Source: an uncultured Spartobacteria bacterium
GTDB taxonomy: Bacteria > Verrucomicrobiota > Verrucomicrobiia > Chthoniobacterales > UBA6821
Direction: 5' to 3'
Assembly: GCA_903847935.1 (NCBI GenBank)
Contig: CAINEX010000110.1
Coordinates: 1-33,804 of the forward strand
Length of the DNA: 33,804 nt
Shown: positions 1 to 6,449 of the stretch, in pieces
How positions within the stretch are numbered: position 1 is the stretch's first letter
How the letters are laid out: the number at the start of each line of letters is the position of its first letter
Made by a program: the position numbers and the translations under genes
Notes under the pieces: generated by a model
Databases searched by the model: none
Told to the model about the DNA's origin: nothing
The model's input: the letters and a program-made list of their open reading frames with translations, nothing else

Positions 1-107
1 AGCAATCCGCAGTGGATCAGTGATCATCTTGATTAGTGAAAGTTTATCAATGAAGTGGAGTGGTGGGCGCTAAACGTATCATCCCCAAAGGATACAACAA
101 AAAAGGA

Positions 108-131
108 GACACTGAGTGTCCTAGGCCTAAA
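108..131. repeat. Dispersed CCTAGG element, copy A
   Basis: The segment carries GACAC-TGA-GTGTC, a perfect 5-bp inverted repeat, running directly into CCTAGGCCTAAA. Nearly the same sequence recurs at 3405-3429, with shorter versions at 1446-1463 and 5042-5055. Read on the minus strand, this copy lies just past the stop of the HD-domain gene, forms a bulged hairpin and is followed by a T run (104-101), so it could also terminate that transcript. The other copies lack this T-run arrangement, so termination is unlikely to be the shared role. Function unknown. Confidence 0.55.
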
Positions 132-155
132 TATAATCTGATAAATTTTTTTCTG

Positions 156-650
156 TTAGGTTGGCTCATGATCACCTCTGAATCTCAAGCCTCCGCCCGC
201 AAGTTCTAGGCCTAATTGGGTATTCATATAAGCGGGATCGGGGTTGATGCCGACCCTCCCGAGATCGAGTCGATCTGCGTCCCAACACGTCCCTATGGTC
301 GGATCACGGTGGTGAGCAAGATCGGTATGCCAGGTGCAGGCAAAATCGAGCAACTCAAACTGCTCATCGCTCACCTGAAAGCACCCTCCCCTAAGCTCGC
401 GTGCATAAGCAGCGCCCCTCTTCCCATGATCGGGATCAGTGAATTCATTCTCCCTCTTACTGTCATGAAAGAGTGCGAATAGTCGGACAACAATGAGATC
501 TGCTCCGGAATGTTCGACTAGGAGGAGACCGTTACGCTCGACCCTCCTCCAGTGGCTGGGCCCGTGGTCGGAATGAGCCCCACACTGAAATTGCCGGGAA
601 ACGATTTCCCAGAGCCTCTCAAAGTCGATGGGTTGGTTGGAGGAGTCCAT
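156..650 (-). CDS. HD-domain putative metal-dependent phosphohydrolase
   Basis: A cytoplasmic protein of about 164 residues with the H...HD...D layout of HD-domain phosphohydrolases: a histidine in SDHGPSHW near residue 30, the HD pair in LFALFHDSKREN near residue 63, and a downstream aspartate in CWDADRLDL near residue 125. These would bind one or two divalent metals. The substrate cannot be read from the sequence. No signal peptide or membrane segment is visible. A TTG two codons upstream would also open the frame, but the ATG at 650 is preferred. It starts 33 bases past the metallophosphoesterase stop, so the two probably share a transcript and may both act on phosphoesters. It is not part of the second cassette. 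Confidence 0.75.
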   Translation of the reverse strand: MDSSNQPIDFERLWEIVSRQFQCGAHSDHGPSHWRRVERNGLLLVEHSGADLIVVRLFALFHDSKRENEFTDPDHGKRGAAYARELRGGCFQVSDEQFELLDFACTWHTDLAHHRDPTIGTCWDADRLDLGRVGINPDPAYMNTQLGLELAGGGLRFRGDHEPT

Positions 651-683
651 GTCCAAAGTATGAACGTCTTTGCGGGAAAGTCT

Positions 684-1415
684 CTAGTACCCGATGTCTA
701 AGCGGGATGCATTGGCCCAGGGCAATCCAGCATCCCTGATGCGTTGCTGTGCCCGCTTGATGTCGTAGGGAACCCTCTTCCAGGCAAAGGTGAGTCTCTC
801 GGTATCGAGTATTCCGTAGCAGGCTCTCGGGTAGTTATCCCGAGGTTGCCCCACGGAGCCCACATTGATGATGTATCGGAGACTCGGATCGAGTTTGAAT
901 GAGCCGACTCCCGGTGTCTCGAGGGTGACGACGCTCTCATCCTGGATGGCGATCAGTGGGGAGTGGGTGTGACCGATGAATGAGAAAGGGGTCCTCTGGT
1001 GCTCAAAGTGCCACTTGGCGTCATCCTTCGCGGTGATGTAGTTAAAGTCCTTTGGTTCATACAGACTCGAATGCACCAGCGTGAGTGCCTCTCTTTCCAC
1101 AACAATGGGGAGTTTCTTGAGCCACTTGATCTGCTCCGTGGAGAGTTGCTCACGGGCAAGACAGAGTGGAGCCGCGACGCGCTCCAAGCCAATAATGGGT
1201 CCCTTCTCAATGACCATGTGGTCGTGGTTCCCCAAGACCGTAACCGAACAATGGGTCCTCACCAGTTCAACACACTCCGCCGGTGCTGCCCCGTAGCCAA
1301 CAATATCCCCTAGGCAAAAGATCTCGTTAGTGCCCTGAGCGTCGATGTCCGTGAGGACCTGCTCAAGGGCATCGATATTGGCGTGGATGTCAGAGATAAA
1401 AGCGATGCGGGACAT
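684..1415 (-). CDS. Calcineurin-like metallophosphoesterase, cassette 1
   Basis: A 243-residue phosphoesterase of the YfcE/diadenosine-tetraphosphatase-like type. The dinuclear-metal motifs appear in order: SDIHAN near residue 8, CLGDIVGYG near 34, LGNHDH near 60, a histidine in LVHSS near 114, and GHTHSP near 148. It ends with a conserved INVGSVGQPRD stretch that also occurs in its paralogue at 5074-5874. The family cleaves phosphomono- or diesters or dinucleotide polyphosphates; the substrate here is unknown. It lies downstream of orfC1 behind a candidate terminator and an intergenic CCTAGG element, so it may have its own promoter. The ATG at 1415 is the natural start, with the metal motif beginning six residues later. 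Confidence 0.9.
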   Translation of the reverse strand: MSRIAFISDIHANIDALEQVLTDIDAQGTNEIFCLGDIVGYGAAPAECVELVRTHCSVTVLGNHDHMVIEKGPIIGLERVAAPLCLAREQLSTEQIKWLKKLPIVVEREALTLVHSSLYEPKDFNYITAKDDAKWHFEHQRTPFSFIGHTHSPLIAIQDESVVTLETPGVGSFKLDPSLRYIINVGSVGQPRDNYPRACYGILDTERLTFAWKRVPYDIKRAQQRIRDAGLPWANASRLDIGY

Positions 1416-1445
1416 GGAAAAAGAGTATCAGAAATATTGGTCCTA

Positions 1446-1463
1446 GAGTGTCCTAGGCCTAAA
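1446..1463. repeat. Dispersed CCTAGG element, copy B
   Basis: GAGTGTCCTAGGCCTAAA matches copies A and C over 18 bases. It sits about 31-48 bases upstream of the metallophosphoesterase ATG, directly after the T run of the candidate terminator at 1461-1524. A partial repeat (TCCTAG) immediately precedes it. Position next to a start codon, as with copy C, is compatible with a protein-binding site, but this is inference. Confidence 0.5.
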
Positions 1464-1524
1464 AAAGATCTCACTTTCTTTACCTATTGGGTTGGGCAAT
1501 GGAGAACCTCCCCCCGAGATCTTT
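1461..1524 (-). terminator. Candidate intrinsic terminator after orfC1
   Basis: On the minus strand AAAGATCTC (1524-1516) starts within the orfC1 stop region and is matched by GAGATCTTT (1472-1464), followed by further T residues to 1461. The 9-bp stem is perfect, but the loop is long (about 43 nt, with an inner GGAG/CTCC hairpin). It would separate the orfA1-B1-C1 operon from the metallophosphoesterase. The equivalent junction of cassette 2 also has a terminator-like hairpin. Confidence 0.45.
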
Positions 1525-2066
1525 CATCGTTTCCCATAGTTGTGAATCTGAGGTCTGTTTTGCCAAATCAACTTGGCTACTAGAGTACGTAGTTCTTGGC
1601 GCAGAGACTTCTCGTCGTCTGTTTTAGCCCTCTTCCAAGATCCACTTAAGCCGGGAGCATCTCCGCCCCACCCTTCGCTCTCAATGGAAAGATGACGCGC
1701 ACGGGCAGCCAGAGACTGAAAGGATTCAAACTCTCTTAGAGAGTACTTTTTCCAGACCGGTAGTAGGCCCGACCAATCTAAAAGTTCCACTGAAATATTG
1801 TCGTCGCCTGAGGCGATTTCCCTCCAACCGTCATCCTCCGCATCTTCTGTTTCCTCATCCTCGACCTGATCGTCTTCCATCACCTCGCACTCATCAATCG
1901 GGCGCCTAAAAAAGAACTTATAGGTGGGTGGATCTGTCGGTGCCGGGTTAGATGGGCGCTGAGTCACTATAAGGTCAGAATTCTCAGACTCTGATGAGGC
2001 ACGCATCAACTCGGCGAATGCTGCAAGCGTCCGTGGTGGCTTTACTGGTTTGGCTTCTTCTTTCAT
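1524..2066 (-). CDS. Uncharacterised protein, orfC of cassette 1
   Basis: A 180-residue protein I do not recognise. The N-terminus is lysine/proline-rich (MKEEAKPVKPPRTLAAFAEL), followed near residues 65-85 by a strongly acidic stretch (EDDQVEDEETEDAEDDG). The C-terminal part is rich in tryptophan and charged residues and looks globular (around WSGLLPVWKKYSLREFESF and residues after it). No signal peptide or membrane segment is seen. The start is well supported: GAGGAGGAA, formed by the last codons of orfB1, lies about 9 bases upstream of the ATG, so translation is probably coupled. It is the third gene of the cassette 1 operon; the cassette 2 counterpart is unrelated in sequence. Confidence 0.7.
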   Translation of the reverse strand: MKEEAKPVKPPRTLAAFAELMRASSESENSDLIVTQRPSNPAPTDPPTYKFFFRRPIDECEVMEDDQVEDEETEDAEDDGWREIASGDDNISVELLDWSGLLPVWKKYSLREFESFQSLAARARHLSIESEGWGGDAPGLSGSWKRAKTDDEKSLRQELRTLVAKLIWQNRPQIHNYGKR

Positions 2067-2074
2067 GTTTGGGC

Positions 2075-2392
2075 TTATTCCTCCTCGTAGTCGTCCTGCT
2101 CTTCCGGGGAACAGAACTTCACGATTTCCTCCTGTTCTTCTTCAGTCAGAGGACGTCCCAGTTTTTTTTCTTCGCTTTCGACGTATGCTTGGATCACGTC
2201 GTCGATCTCTCCGATGTCGGTATACCATCCGCGATCTTTGGATGAGGACTCCTCCTCATCTTCAGGGACGTCTGGTACTACCGATGGATCTGGCTTCGGG
2301 GGTTCGTAGGGTCTGAATGGAATCAATATGCCCTTTCCTCCCCCGAAGAGAGTTTCCCCCGGGCGTGCTTTTCTGAATGTTGCTTTCCCCAT
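2075..2392 (-). CDS. Acidic uncharacterised protein, orfB of cassette 1
   Basis: A 105-residue protein without a family I can name. It begins MGKATFRKARPGETLFGGGK, basic and glycine-rich, then turns proline-rich and highly acidic, ending in a Glu/Asp cluster (EEQDDYEEE). A central segment (DIGEIDDVIQAYVESEEKK) is probably helical. There are no membrane segments. It lies 4 bases after orfA1 and 8 bases before orfC1, so the three are almost certainly co-transcribed. The charge split, basic at the start and acidic at the end, could suit a partner of a basic DNA-binding protein such as OrfA, but that is speculation. Confidence 0.7.
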   Translation of the reverse strand: MGKATFRKARPGETLFGGGKGILIPFRPYEPPKPDPSVVPDVPEDEEESSSKDRGWYTDIGEIDDVIQAYVESEEKKLGRPLTEEEQEEIVKFCSPEEQDDYEEE

Positions 2393-2396
2393 GGCC

Positions 2397-2669
2397 TTAG
2401 TCCTCGTAGTGGGAAGCTTCGTTCAGGATCGAATCTCTCAAGACCCGAGCCAATGAAGAGTCGGCAGTGTGCAGACTCCTTCTCACACGGCGCTTGGTGT
2501 GGTCGGGAAGGTGCTCGGTGTAGTGGCACCACCAGGTGCCGTTGTTGTTCCAGAGGTGGTGGAACGGATTATCGGTGGTCCTGATGGAGAGGACTCCTCT
2601 ATCGGGTGTTGCCCTGCTCTGAAGGGTTGTCCTTGAAGTGCTCGGGTAGGTTGTATTCGCTGTGCTCAT
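2397..2669 (-). CDS. OrfA, copy 1: stand-alone recombinase arm-domain-like protein
   Basis: A 90-residue basic protein. Residues about 26-80 contain GTWWCHYTEH, then KRRVRRSLHT, then a helix SSLARVLRDSIL. This order of two or three beta-strands plus an alpha-helix, with R-R-SL-T between them, is the pattern of the N-terminal arm-binding domain of phage-type tyrosine recombinases. No core-binding or catalytic R-H-R-Y region follows, and the frame ends soon after the helix. Copy 2 at 6674-6898 is identical over SIRTTDNPFHHLWNNNGTWW and beyond, even at DNA level, but has a shorter N-terminus. It heads an operon with orfB1 and orfC1, and its ATG lies three bases after a perfect hairpin. A DNA-binding role is inferred, not shown. 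Confidence 0.75.
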   Translation of the reverse strand: MSTANTTYPSTSRTTLQSRATPDRGVLSIRTTDNPFHHLWNNNGTWWCHYTEHLPDHTKRRVRRSLHTADSSLARVLRDSILNEASHYED

Positions 2670-2672
2670 GTG

Positions 2673-2700
2673 GGTGTTTCAGTTGGTTGGTTGAAACACC
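2673..2700 (-). promoter_or_regulatory. Hairpin abutting the orfA1 start codon
   Basis: On the transcript GGUGUUUCA pairs with UGAAACACC around a 10-nt loop of ACC/AAC repeats, and the stem ends three bases before the ATG. The 9-bp stem is perfect and is repeated exactly at 6902-6929 before orfA2. No Shine-Dalgarno sequence is visible, so the hairpin could occlude or position the ribosome, or bind a protein. Confidence 0.6.
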
Positions 2701-2715
2701 AGGAAACCGGGCAAT

Positions 2716-2748
2716 AAAAAAAGCGCCTCTCCTTCAGGAAAGACGCTT
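2716..2748 (-). terminator. Intrinsic terminator of structured RNA 1
   Basis: Minus-strand AAGCG...CGCTT with mostly paired interior (including TCCT/AGGA) is followed by a run of seven T residues. It lies between the structured RNA and orfA1, so it either ends a separate small RNA or attenuates the orfA1 operon. Confidence 0.75.
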
Positions 2749-2940
2749 ATCAAAGCCTGGAGAGATTGTTGTTCGGAGGATTTCTCCCCTCCGCACATCG
2801 GACGGCTTTCGCCATCCAAACCACCGTGGGATTCTCCATCCTCGGTAGGCAGTCCTTGGTGTTACCCGAGGACATTCCTGATGTTGAAAATAATCTAGCA
2901 TACTCGACCGTGAGGCGCAAATTCCCCGTGTGTCATAAAC
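2716..2940 (-). ncRNA. Candidate structured leader or small RNA, copy 1
   Basis: This gene-free stretch is homologous to 6944-7190. Shared blocks include TATGACACACG at the 5' side, CATCAGGAATG, GTGCGG, GAGAAATCC and a 3' terminator. Helices supported by both copies (window coordinates, minus strand) are: hairpin 2872-2884 (ACAU/AUGU) or the competing pair 2869-2873 with 2852-2856; helix 2843-2848 with 2821-2826 enclosing a GGA/UCC hairpin; a 7-bp hairpin capped by a GAAA tetraloop at 2800-2817; and hairpin 2774-2793. The loop sequence UCAGGAA (2875-2881) is complementary to UUCCUGA in the terminator 5' arm (2734-2740). I could not match it to a riboswitch or ribozyme family from memory. The 5' end is approximate; it begins right after the NPY-repeat gene. 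Confidence 0.65.
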
Positions 2941-2941
2941 T

Positions 2942-3385
2942 TCAAGGACTGATAAGGGAGGGAGCCTCCGTGGCGTAGGGATTACGCGCGCTCTGTGCGC
3001 CATAGGGGCTTCCGTACTGACCGTAGGGGTTGTTGATGCTTTTGGCGGAATAAGGGCTCCCGTACTGGCCGTAGGGATTGGCGGTCGAGACAGCGTCGTA
3101 GGGGTTCGCGCTCTTACGTCCCAGGTAGGTGCCGTCGGGGGCGACGATTCGGGGAGCCTCCGTGGTGTAGGGATTGTTCACGCTGGTGGAGGAGTAGGGA
3201 CTTCCGTACTGGCCGTAGGGATTATGAATGCTCTGCGCTGAATACGGGCTCCCGTATTGGCCGTAGGGATTCCCGGTGGACTTAGAGGCGTACGGGTTGG
3301 CACTGAGTTGGCCCAGGTACTCCTGAGAGTAGGCGCTGGCGGTCATGAGCAAGAGAGGCAGGAGGAGCGGGAGTCTTTTCATCAA
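2942..3385 (-). CDS. Secreted NPYGQYGSPY tandem-repeat protein
   Basis: A 147-residue exported protein with a clear signal peptide (MMKRLPLLLPLLLMTASAYS, cleavage expected near residue 20). The mature part consists of repeats around NPYGQYGSPYSAQSI. It is arranged as two similar halves, each starting with YLGQLSANPY or YLGRKSANPY and ending in NPYTTEAP or NPYATEAP, joined by PRIVAPDGT. Short secreted proteins with this repeat occur in many bacteria and have no established function. The DNA is correspondingly repetitive. It lies between rmuC and structured RNA 1, with a CCTAGG element 20-44 bases upstream of its ATG. Its stop codon is only a few bases before the RNA 1 block, so RNA 1 might be made by processing or read-through of this transcript. 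Confidence 0.8.
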   Translation of the reverse strand: MMKRLPLLLPLLLMTASAYSQEYLGQLSANPYASKSTGNPYGQYGSPYSAQSIHNPYGQYGSPYSSTSVNNPYTTEAPRIVAPDGTYLGRKSANPYDAVSTANPYGQYGSPYSAKSINNPYGQYGSPYGAQSARNPYATEAPSLISP

Positions 3386-3404
3386 GACAGATTAGCACCC
3401 AACC

Positions 3405-3429
3405 CAGACACTGAGTGTCCTAGGCCCTA
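3405..3429. repeat. Dispersed CCTAGG element, copy C
   Basis: GACACTGAGTGTCCTAGGC is identical to copy A over 19 bases and continues with one extra C before CTAAA. It lies between the rmuC stop and the start of the NPY-repeat gene, about 20 bases upstream of that ATG. No T run follows it on the minus strand, so termination is unlikely here. Confidence 0.55.
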
Positions 3430-3475
3430 AAAATAGGGAACTCTTTTTAGAAGCTCAGACTTCAGGGATAGATCC

Positions 3476-4846
3476 TCAACTCTCGGAAATGTTCTGATTC
3501 GATTCCGGGATCTGCAGGAGGCGAGGAACGGTCTCGATCTGGGCAGGCGACTCAATGTTGTCCTGTGAGGAGGCTCCCAGCTCCTTGAACTTCCTTGCGG
3601 AAACGAGCACGCGTGTCTCGAGTGATCCGACCGCCTTGTTGTAGTGGCCGAGGGCTGTATTGAGGGAAACCCCCATCTTGGAAAAGTGCTCAGCGAGTGT
3701 CCCGACCCTGTCGTATAATTCGCGTCCGAGTTGGCTGATCTTTTCCGCGTTCTCGGCGAGTTGCTCCTGGCGCCATCCGTAGGCAACAGCGCGAAGGAGT
3801 GCGATCAAGGTGGTCGGTGTCGCCAGAATCACCTTCTGATCGCTACCCGCCTCGATGAGGGTCGGATCCTGCTCGAGGGCGGCACTGAAGAAGGTCTCTC
3901 CCGGAAGGAAGAGCACGACGAACTCGGGTGTCGGCTGAAACTGGTCCCAGTAGCTCTTGGCACCGAGCTTGGTGATGTGGTCGGCGACCTGTGCGGCGTG
4001 CCGCTTGAGATGAGCGAGCCGGTCGTTCTCCTCGGTGGCAGCGAGGGCGTCGAGGTACCCCTGGAGGGGACACTTCGCATCGATCACGATATTCTTCCCA
4101 CCGGGAAGGTTCACGATGAGGTCAGGGCGGAGTCGTCCGTCCTCGGTGTTCCTGGACTCCTGCTCCCTGAAGTCGCAGCGGTTCACCATACCGGCCATCT
4201 CGACGACCTTGCGAAGCTGGATCTCTCCCCAACGTCCACGGACCTGAGGAGCACGGAGGGCCTTCACCAAGTTGGAGGTCTCCGTCTGGAGCTGGAGCTG
4301 GGAGCGGGCCATGTTTTGGACCTGCTCCTTGAGTCCCTCGTAGGCCCCGACGCGATCCTTCTCGATCTCCCCGATCTTCTTGTCGACGGCCTCGAGTGAT
4401 TTCGTCAGTGGCTCGACGAGGTTCTTGATGGCCTCCTCCTTGGCCGTGAGGTCGGTCTTTGCGCTCTGCTGAAACTTCTCAAGGTTCTCCTTGGCGAGTT
4501 CGAGGAAGGACTGGTTGTTGCTCTTGAGGGCCTCTGCGGAGAGGGCCTTGAAGGCGTCACCGAGCTTCGACTGGGCGTCGTTCAGAAGGTCGAGCTTTTC
4601 CTGGGCGGCGCGTTGGACGTTGGTGAGGTCGGCCTGCAAGGTCGCGTTCTCAAGGGCGATGCGATCCTTCTCTGCACGGAGTCCCAAGACCTCCCCCTCG
4701 AGGATGACAACACGCGCTTCGCTGGAAGAGAGTCGCTCGTTGATGGCCCCCAGTGAGCCGGCGCTTCCTGAGCGCTTGAGGAGGATGAAAACAAGCGGGA
4801 TCAGTCCAATGACCAATCCGATAACAGCTAGAGCGAAGGAGTTCAT
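3476..4846 (-). CDS. rmuC: DNA recombination protein RmuC
   Basis: A 456-residue RmuC-family protein. An N-terminal membrane anchor ([20 protein letters not shown], residues 4-23) is followed by a long coiled coil (about 30-190). The conserved domain follows: [19 protein letters not shown] near residue 200, then [20 protein letters not shown] with DAKCPL, a PD-(D/E)xK-like nuclease core near 240-260, and [14 protein letters not shown] near 310. RmuC limits sequence inversions at short repeats and is thought to be a membrane-tethered nuclease. Length and domain order are normal. It lies between the two duplicated cassettes and is not duplicated itself. The long upstream region contains a 14-bp palindrome and a short tandem repeat. 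Confidence 0.93.
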   Translation of the reverse strand: MNSFALAVIGLVIGLIPLVFILLKRSGSAGSLGAINERLSSSEARVVILEGEVLGLRAEKDRIALENATLQADLTNVQRAAQEKLDLLNDAQSKLGDAFKALSAEALKSNNQSFLELAKENLEKFQQSAKTDLTAKEEAIKNLVEPLTKSLEAVDKKIGEIEKDRVGAYEGLKEQVQNMARSQLQLQTETSNLVKALRAPQVRGRWGEIQLRKVVEMAGMVNRCDFREQESRNTEDGRLRPDLIVNLPGGKNIVIDAKCPLQGYLDALAATEENDRLAHLKRHAAQVADHITKLGAKSYWDQFQPTPEFVVLFLPGETFFSAALEQDPTLIEAGSDQKVILATPTTLIALLRAVAYGWRQEQLAENAEKISQLGRELYDRVGTLAEHFSKMGVSLNTALGHYNKAVGSLETRVLVSARKFKELGASSQDNIESPAQIETVPRLLQIPESNQNISES

Positions 4847-4949
4847 GTGATGATCAGAGGAAAGAAGTTAACGCAAAGTTTGTATCGGAAGAAATCCCAA
4901 GAGCCAATGCCCTCTAGAGGTATGCCTTGGAAGAGTCCGTGACGAGCAC

Positions 4950-4963
4950 GATGAGGCCTCATC
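4950..4963. promoter_or_regulatory. 14-bp perfect palindrome upstream of rmuC
   Basis: GATGAGGCCTCATC is a perfect palindrome about 104 bases before the rmuC ATG. It shares the AGGCCT core with the CCTAGG elements. It could be an operator; nothing in the sequence identifies a regulator. Confidence 0.35.
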
Positions 4964-4982
4964 TGTGGGTTCACAATCACTT

Positions 4983-5021
4983 GGCTCTAAGTTCATCGGC
5001 TCTAGGTTCATCGGCTCATGG
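4983..5021. repeat. 15-bp tandem repeat, about 2.6 units
   Basis: GGCTCTAAGTTCATC is followed directly by GGCTCTAGGTTCATC and a partial third unit GGCTCATGG. It lies in the intergenic region between the cassette 2 metallophosphoesterase and rmuC. It has no coding potential that I can see. Confidence 0.7.
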
Positions 5022-5041
5022 TAGCAGAGGGATTGGTCGTA

Positions 5042-5055
5042 GAGAGTCCTAGGGG
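5042..5055. repeat. Dispersed CCTAGG element, degenerate copy D
   Basis: GAGAGTCCTAGGGG resembles the core of copies A-C (GAGTGTCCTAGGCC) with changes in both flanks. It lies about 20 bases past the stop of the cassette 2 metallophosphoesterase, again at a gene border. It is weaker than the other copies. Confidence 0.35.
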
Positions 5056-5073
5056 GTCTCTTCTGAAAAAGAT

Positions 5074-5874
5074 TTACTCCCCCTTTGACAGTCTCTCGGC
5101 ATTCTGAGCCGGAACCCCCGCCTTCCTATACCGTGCCTGGGCCTTCTTGATGTCGTACTCCACACGGCGCATGAGGAGGAGGTTCTGCTCGTAATCGTAA
5201 AGAGCGTAGGAGGCGCGGACATCGCCATCTCGGGGCTGGCCCACCGACCCGACGTTGACCGTGTAGCGCTTCGAGGGATTGAGTCGGATGGGTTGATCGG
5301 TGGGTTTGAGGGAGCGGACCCCAAAGGTCTCAGGATTCTCCTCCCAAATCCCCGGGACGTGGGTGTGACCATTGAAGCTGATAAAGGTGGTCTGGGCGGC
5401 AAAGTGAGCCTCAGCCTCGGTGGTCTCATAGATGTAGTGGAAATGGCTCGGCTCGTTCAGCGAGGCATGGGAAAGGGTGATCGGGTCTAGGTCCGCGGTG
5501 ATCTGTAGAGCCCTGATCCAAGCCAGATCACTCTTGCTGACCTGCTCCTGGGCAATCTTTAAGGGGTGGCGGAGCGAAACGTCCCAGTCTTCGTCCAAGA
5601 TCTTGTCGGCCAGCAGGAGCATCGCCTCGTGGTTGCCAAGCACGCTCACAGAACAGACCTCCATCACACGATTCAGGCAGGCTCCCGGCTCTGATCCGTA
5701 ACCGACGATATCCCCCAGGCAAAACATTCCCCTCACGGGAAAGTCCGCGATGTCCTTTAAGACAGCCTCCAGGGCGTCGATGTTGGCGTGGATATCACTG
5801 AAGATGGCGAAGAAGTTATTCGTGGATTGAAGGATGTAATTGGACGTCTTGGTGGATTTCTTGGTTTTGGGCAT
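5074..5874 (-). CDS. Calcineurin-like metallophosphoesterase, cassette 2
   Basis: About 266 residues, a clear paralogue of the enzyme at 684-1415. Shared features are SDIHANIDALE, FCLGDIVGYG, VSVLGNHE (an E where copy 1 has D), FNGHTHVPG, and the VNVGSVGQPRD stretch near the C-terminus, followed by YDIKKAQARYRKAG. It carries a short basic Ser/Thr/Lys N-terminal extension (MPKTKKSTKTSN). The GTG at 5943 would extend the frame, but it lies in the T run of an apparent terminator, so the ATG at 5874 is preferred. That ATG follows an AC-rich stretch without a Shine-Dalgarno site. It occupies the same place relative to RNA 2 and orfA2 as copy 1 does in cassette 1. The substrate is unknown. Confidence 0.9.
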   Translation of the reverse strand: MPKTKKSTKTSNYILQSTNNFFAIFSDIHANIDALEAVLKDIADFPVRGMFCLGDIVGYGSEPGACLNRVMEVCSVSVLGNHEAMLLLADKILDEDWDVSLRHPLKIAQEQVSKSDLAWIRALQITADLDPITLSHASLNEPSHFHYIYETTEAEAHFAAQTTFISFNGHTHVPGIWEENPETFGVRSLKPTDQPIRLNPSKRYTVNVGSVGQPRDGDVRASYALYDYEQNLLLMRRVEYDIKKAQARYRKAGVPAQNAERLSKGE

Positions 5875-5932
5875 GGTGGGTTCGTTTGGGTTGGTGGGTG
5901 ATGCTTTGAAGGAGGGGCATGCATTTCGCAAA

Positions 5933-5963
5933 AAAACACACACCCCTCTACCCTTAGGGGAAT
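5933..5963 (-). terminator. Candidate intrinsic terminator after orfC2
   Basis: Minus-strand CCCCT pairs with AGGGG around an 8-nt loop; a short TGTGTG spacer then leads to seven T residues. The stem is short, and the spacer weakens the call. It lies 16-46 bases after the orfC2 stop, as at the matching junction of cassette 1. Confidence 0.45.
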
Positions 5964-5978
5964 ATCCCAGCGCTTTTG

Positions 5979-6449
5979 TTAGGCGATCTGGGTCTTGGTG
6001 TTTTCACCGAGTTCCCTAAGCCGGTACTGGAGTGCCGGAAGGACGAGATCTCCCTCAGCTTCCGCAAAGTGCCAATCGTTGCCCGGACATACCCCGTAGT
6101 AGTACTTGATCTCCCCCACGCTCCTGCCCCCTTCGTCCCTGACGTCACGGTTGGCGAGTTTCAGACCCGCCAGATACTCGAGGGCCTGCGCTTCGGGGCT
6201 ATCCTGGTAGGCGTATCGGCCTTCGAAGTAGTTTTCCCAGACGCGGTAAGGAACTTCATTGTCGAGCCAGTCGCTGCTCTTTCTTCCAAGGTGGTAGTCG
6301 TGCCTGTGCTCGCGGACCCACTTGCCTAGGTCGTTGCGGTCATCGACATTGATCCCCTGATAGTTATCAAGCCAATCCCTCCAGCTGGGGGCCCCGAGAG
6401 CTGCCGCACCGCTGATGAGGAAATGCCTTCTGGAGAGATTAGTGCTCAT
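5979..6449 (-). CDS. Tat-exported uncharacterised protein, orfC of cassette 2
   Basis: A 156-residue protein beginning MSTNLSRRHFLISGAAALGA, which fits a twin-arginine signal (SRRHFL, then a short hydrophobic and alanine-rich segment). The mature part is aromatic and charged (WRDWLDNYQGINVDDRNDLG, VWENYFEGRYAY, IKYYYGVCPGNDWHFAEAE) and looks globular. I recognise no family, and no cofactor motif is visible. Tat export implies folding in the cytoplasm before transport. Its ATG overlaps the end of orfB2 by 11 bases, so translation is coupled. It is the last gene of the orfA2 operon; its cassette 1 counterpart (1524-2066) has no similar sequence and no signal peptide. Confidence 0.75.
   Translation of the reverse strand: MSTNLSRRHFLISGAAALGAPSWRDWLDNYQGINVDDRNDLGKWVREHRHDYHLGRKSSDWLDNEVPYRVWENYFEGRYAYQDSPEAQALEYLAGLKLANRDVRDEGGRSVGEIKYYYGVCPGNDWHFAEAEGDLVLPALQYRLRELGENTKTQIA

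Noticed and set aside
2716-2940. Known riboswitches (cobalamin, SAM, TPP, glycine, c-di-GMP) as identity of the duplicated RNA
   Set aside because: Short resemblances exist, such as GCCAACC and GGAGAAATCC, but the order and the hallmark boxes of these families, as I remember them, are missing. A search would be decisive.
3731-4399. Plus-strand ORF of 222 codons opposite rmuC
   Set aside because: rmuC has clear conserved motifs across the same region; the antisense frame has a repetitive Leu/Gly composition and no recognisable domain.
5074-5943. Longer form of the cassette 2 phosphoesterase starting at the GTG at 5943
   Set aside because: The first codons would lie in the T run of a terminator-like hairpin, and the added residues (CVFLRNACPSF) do not match the paralogue.
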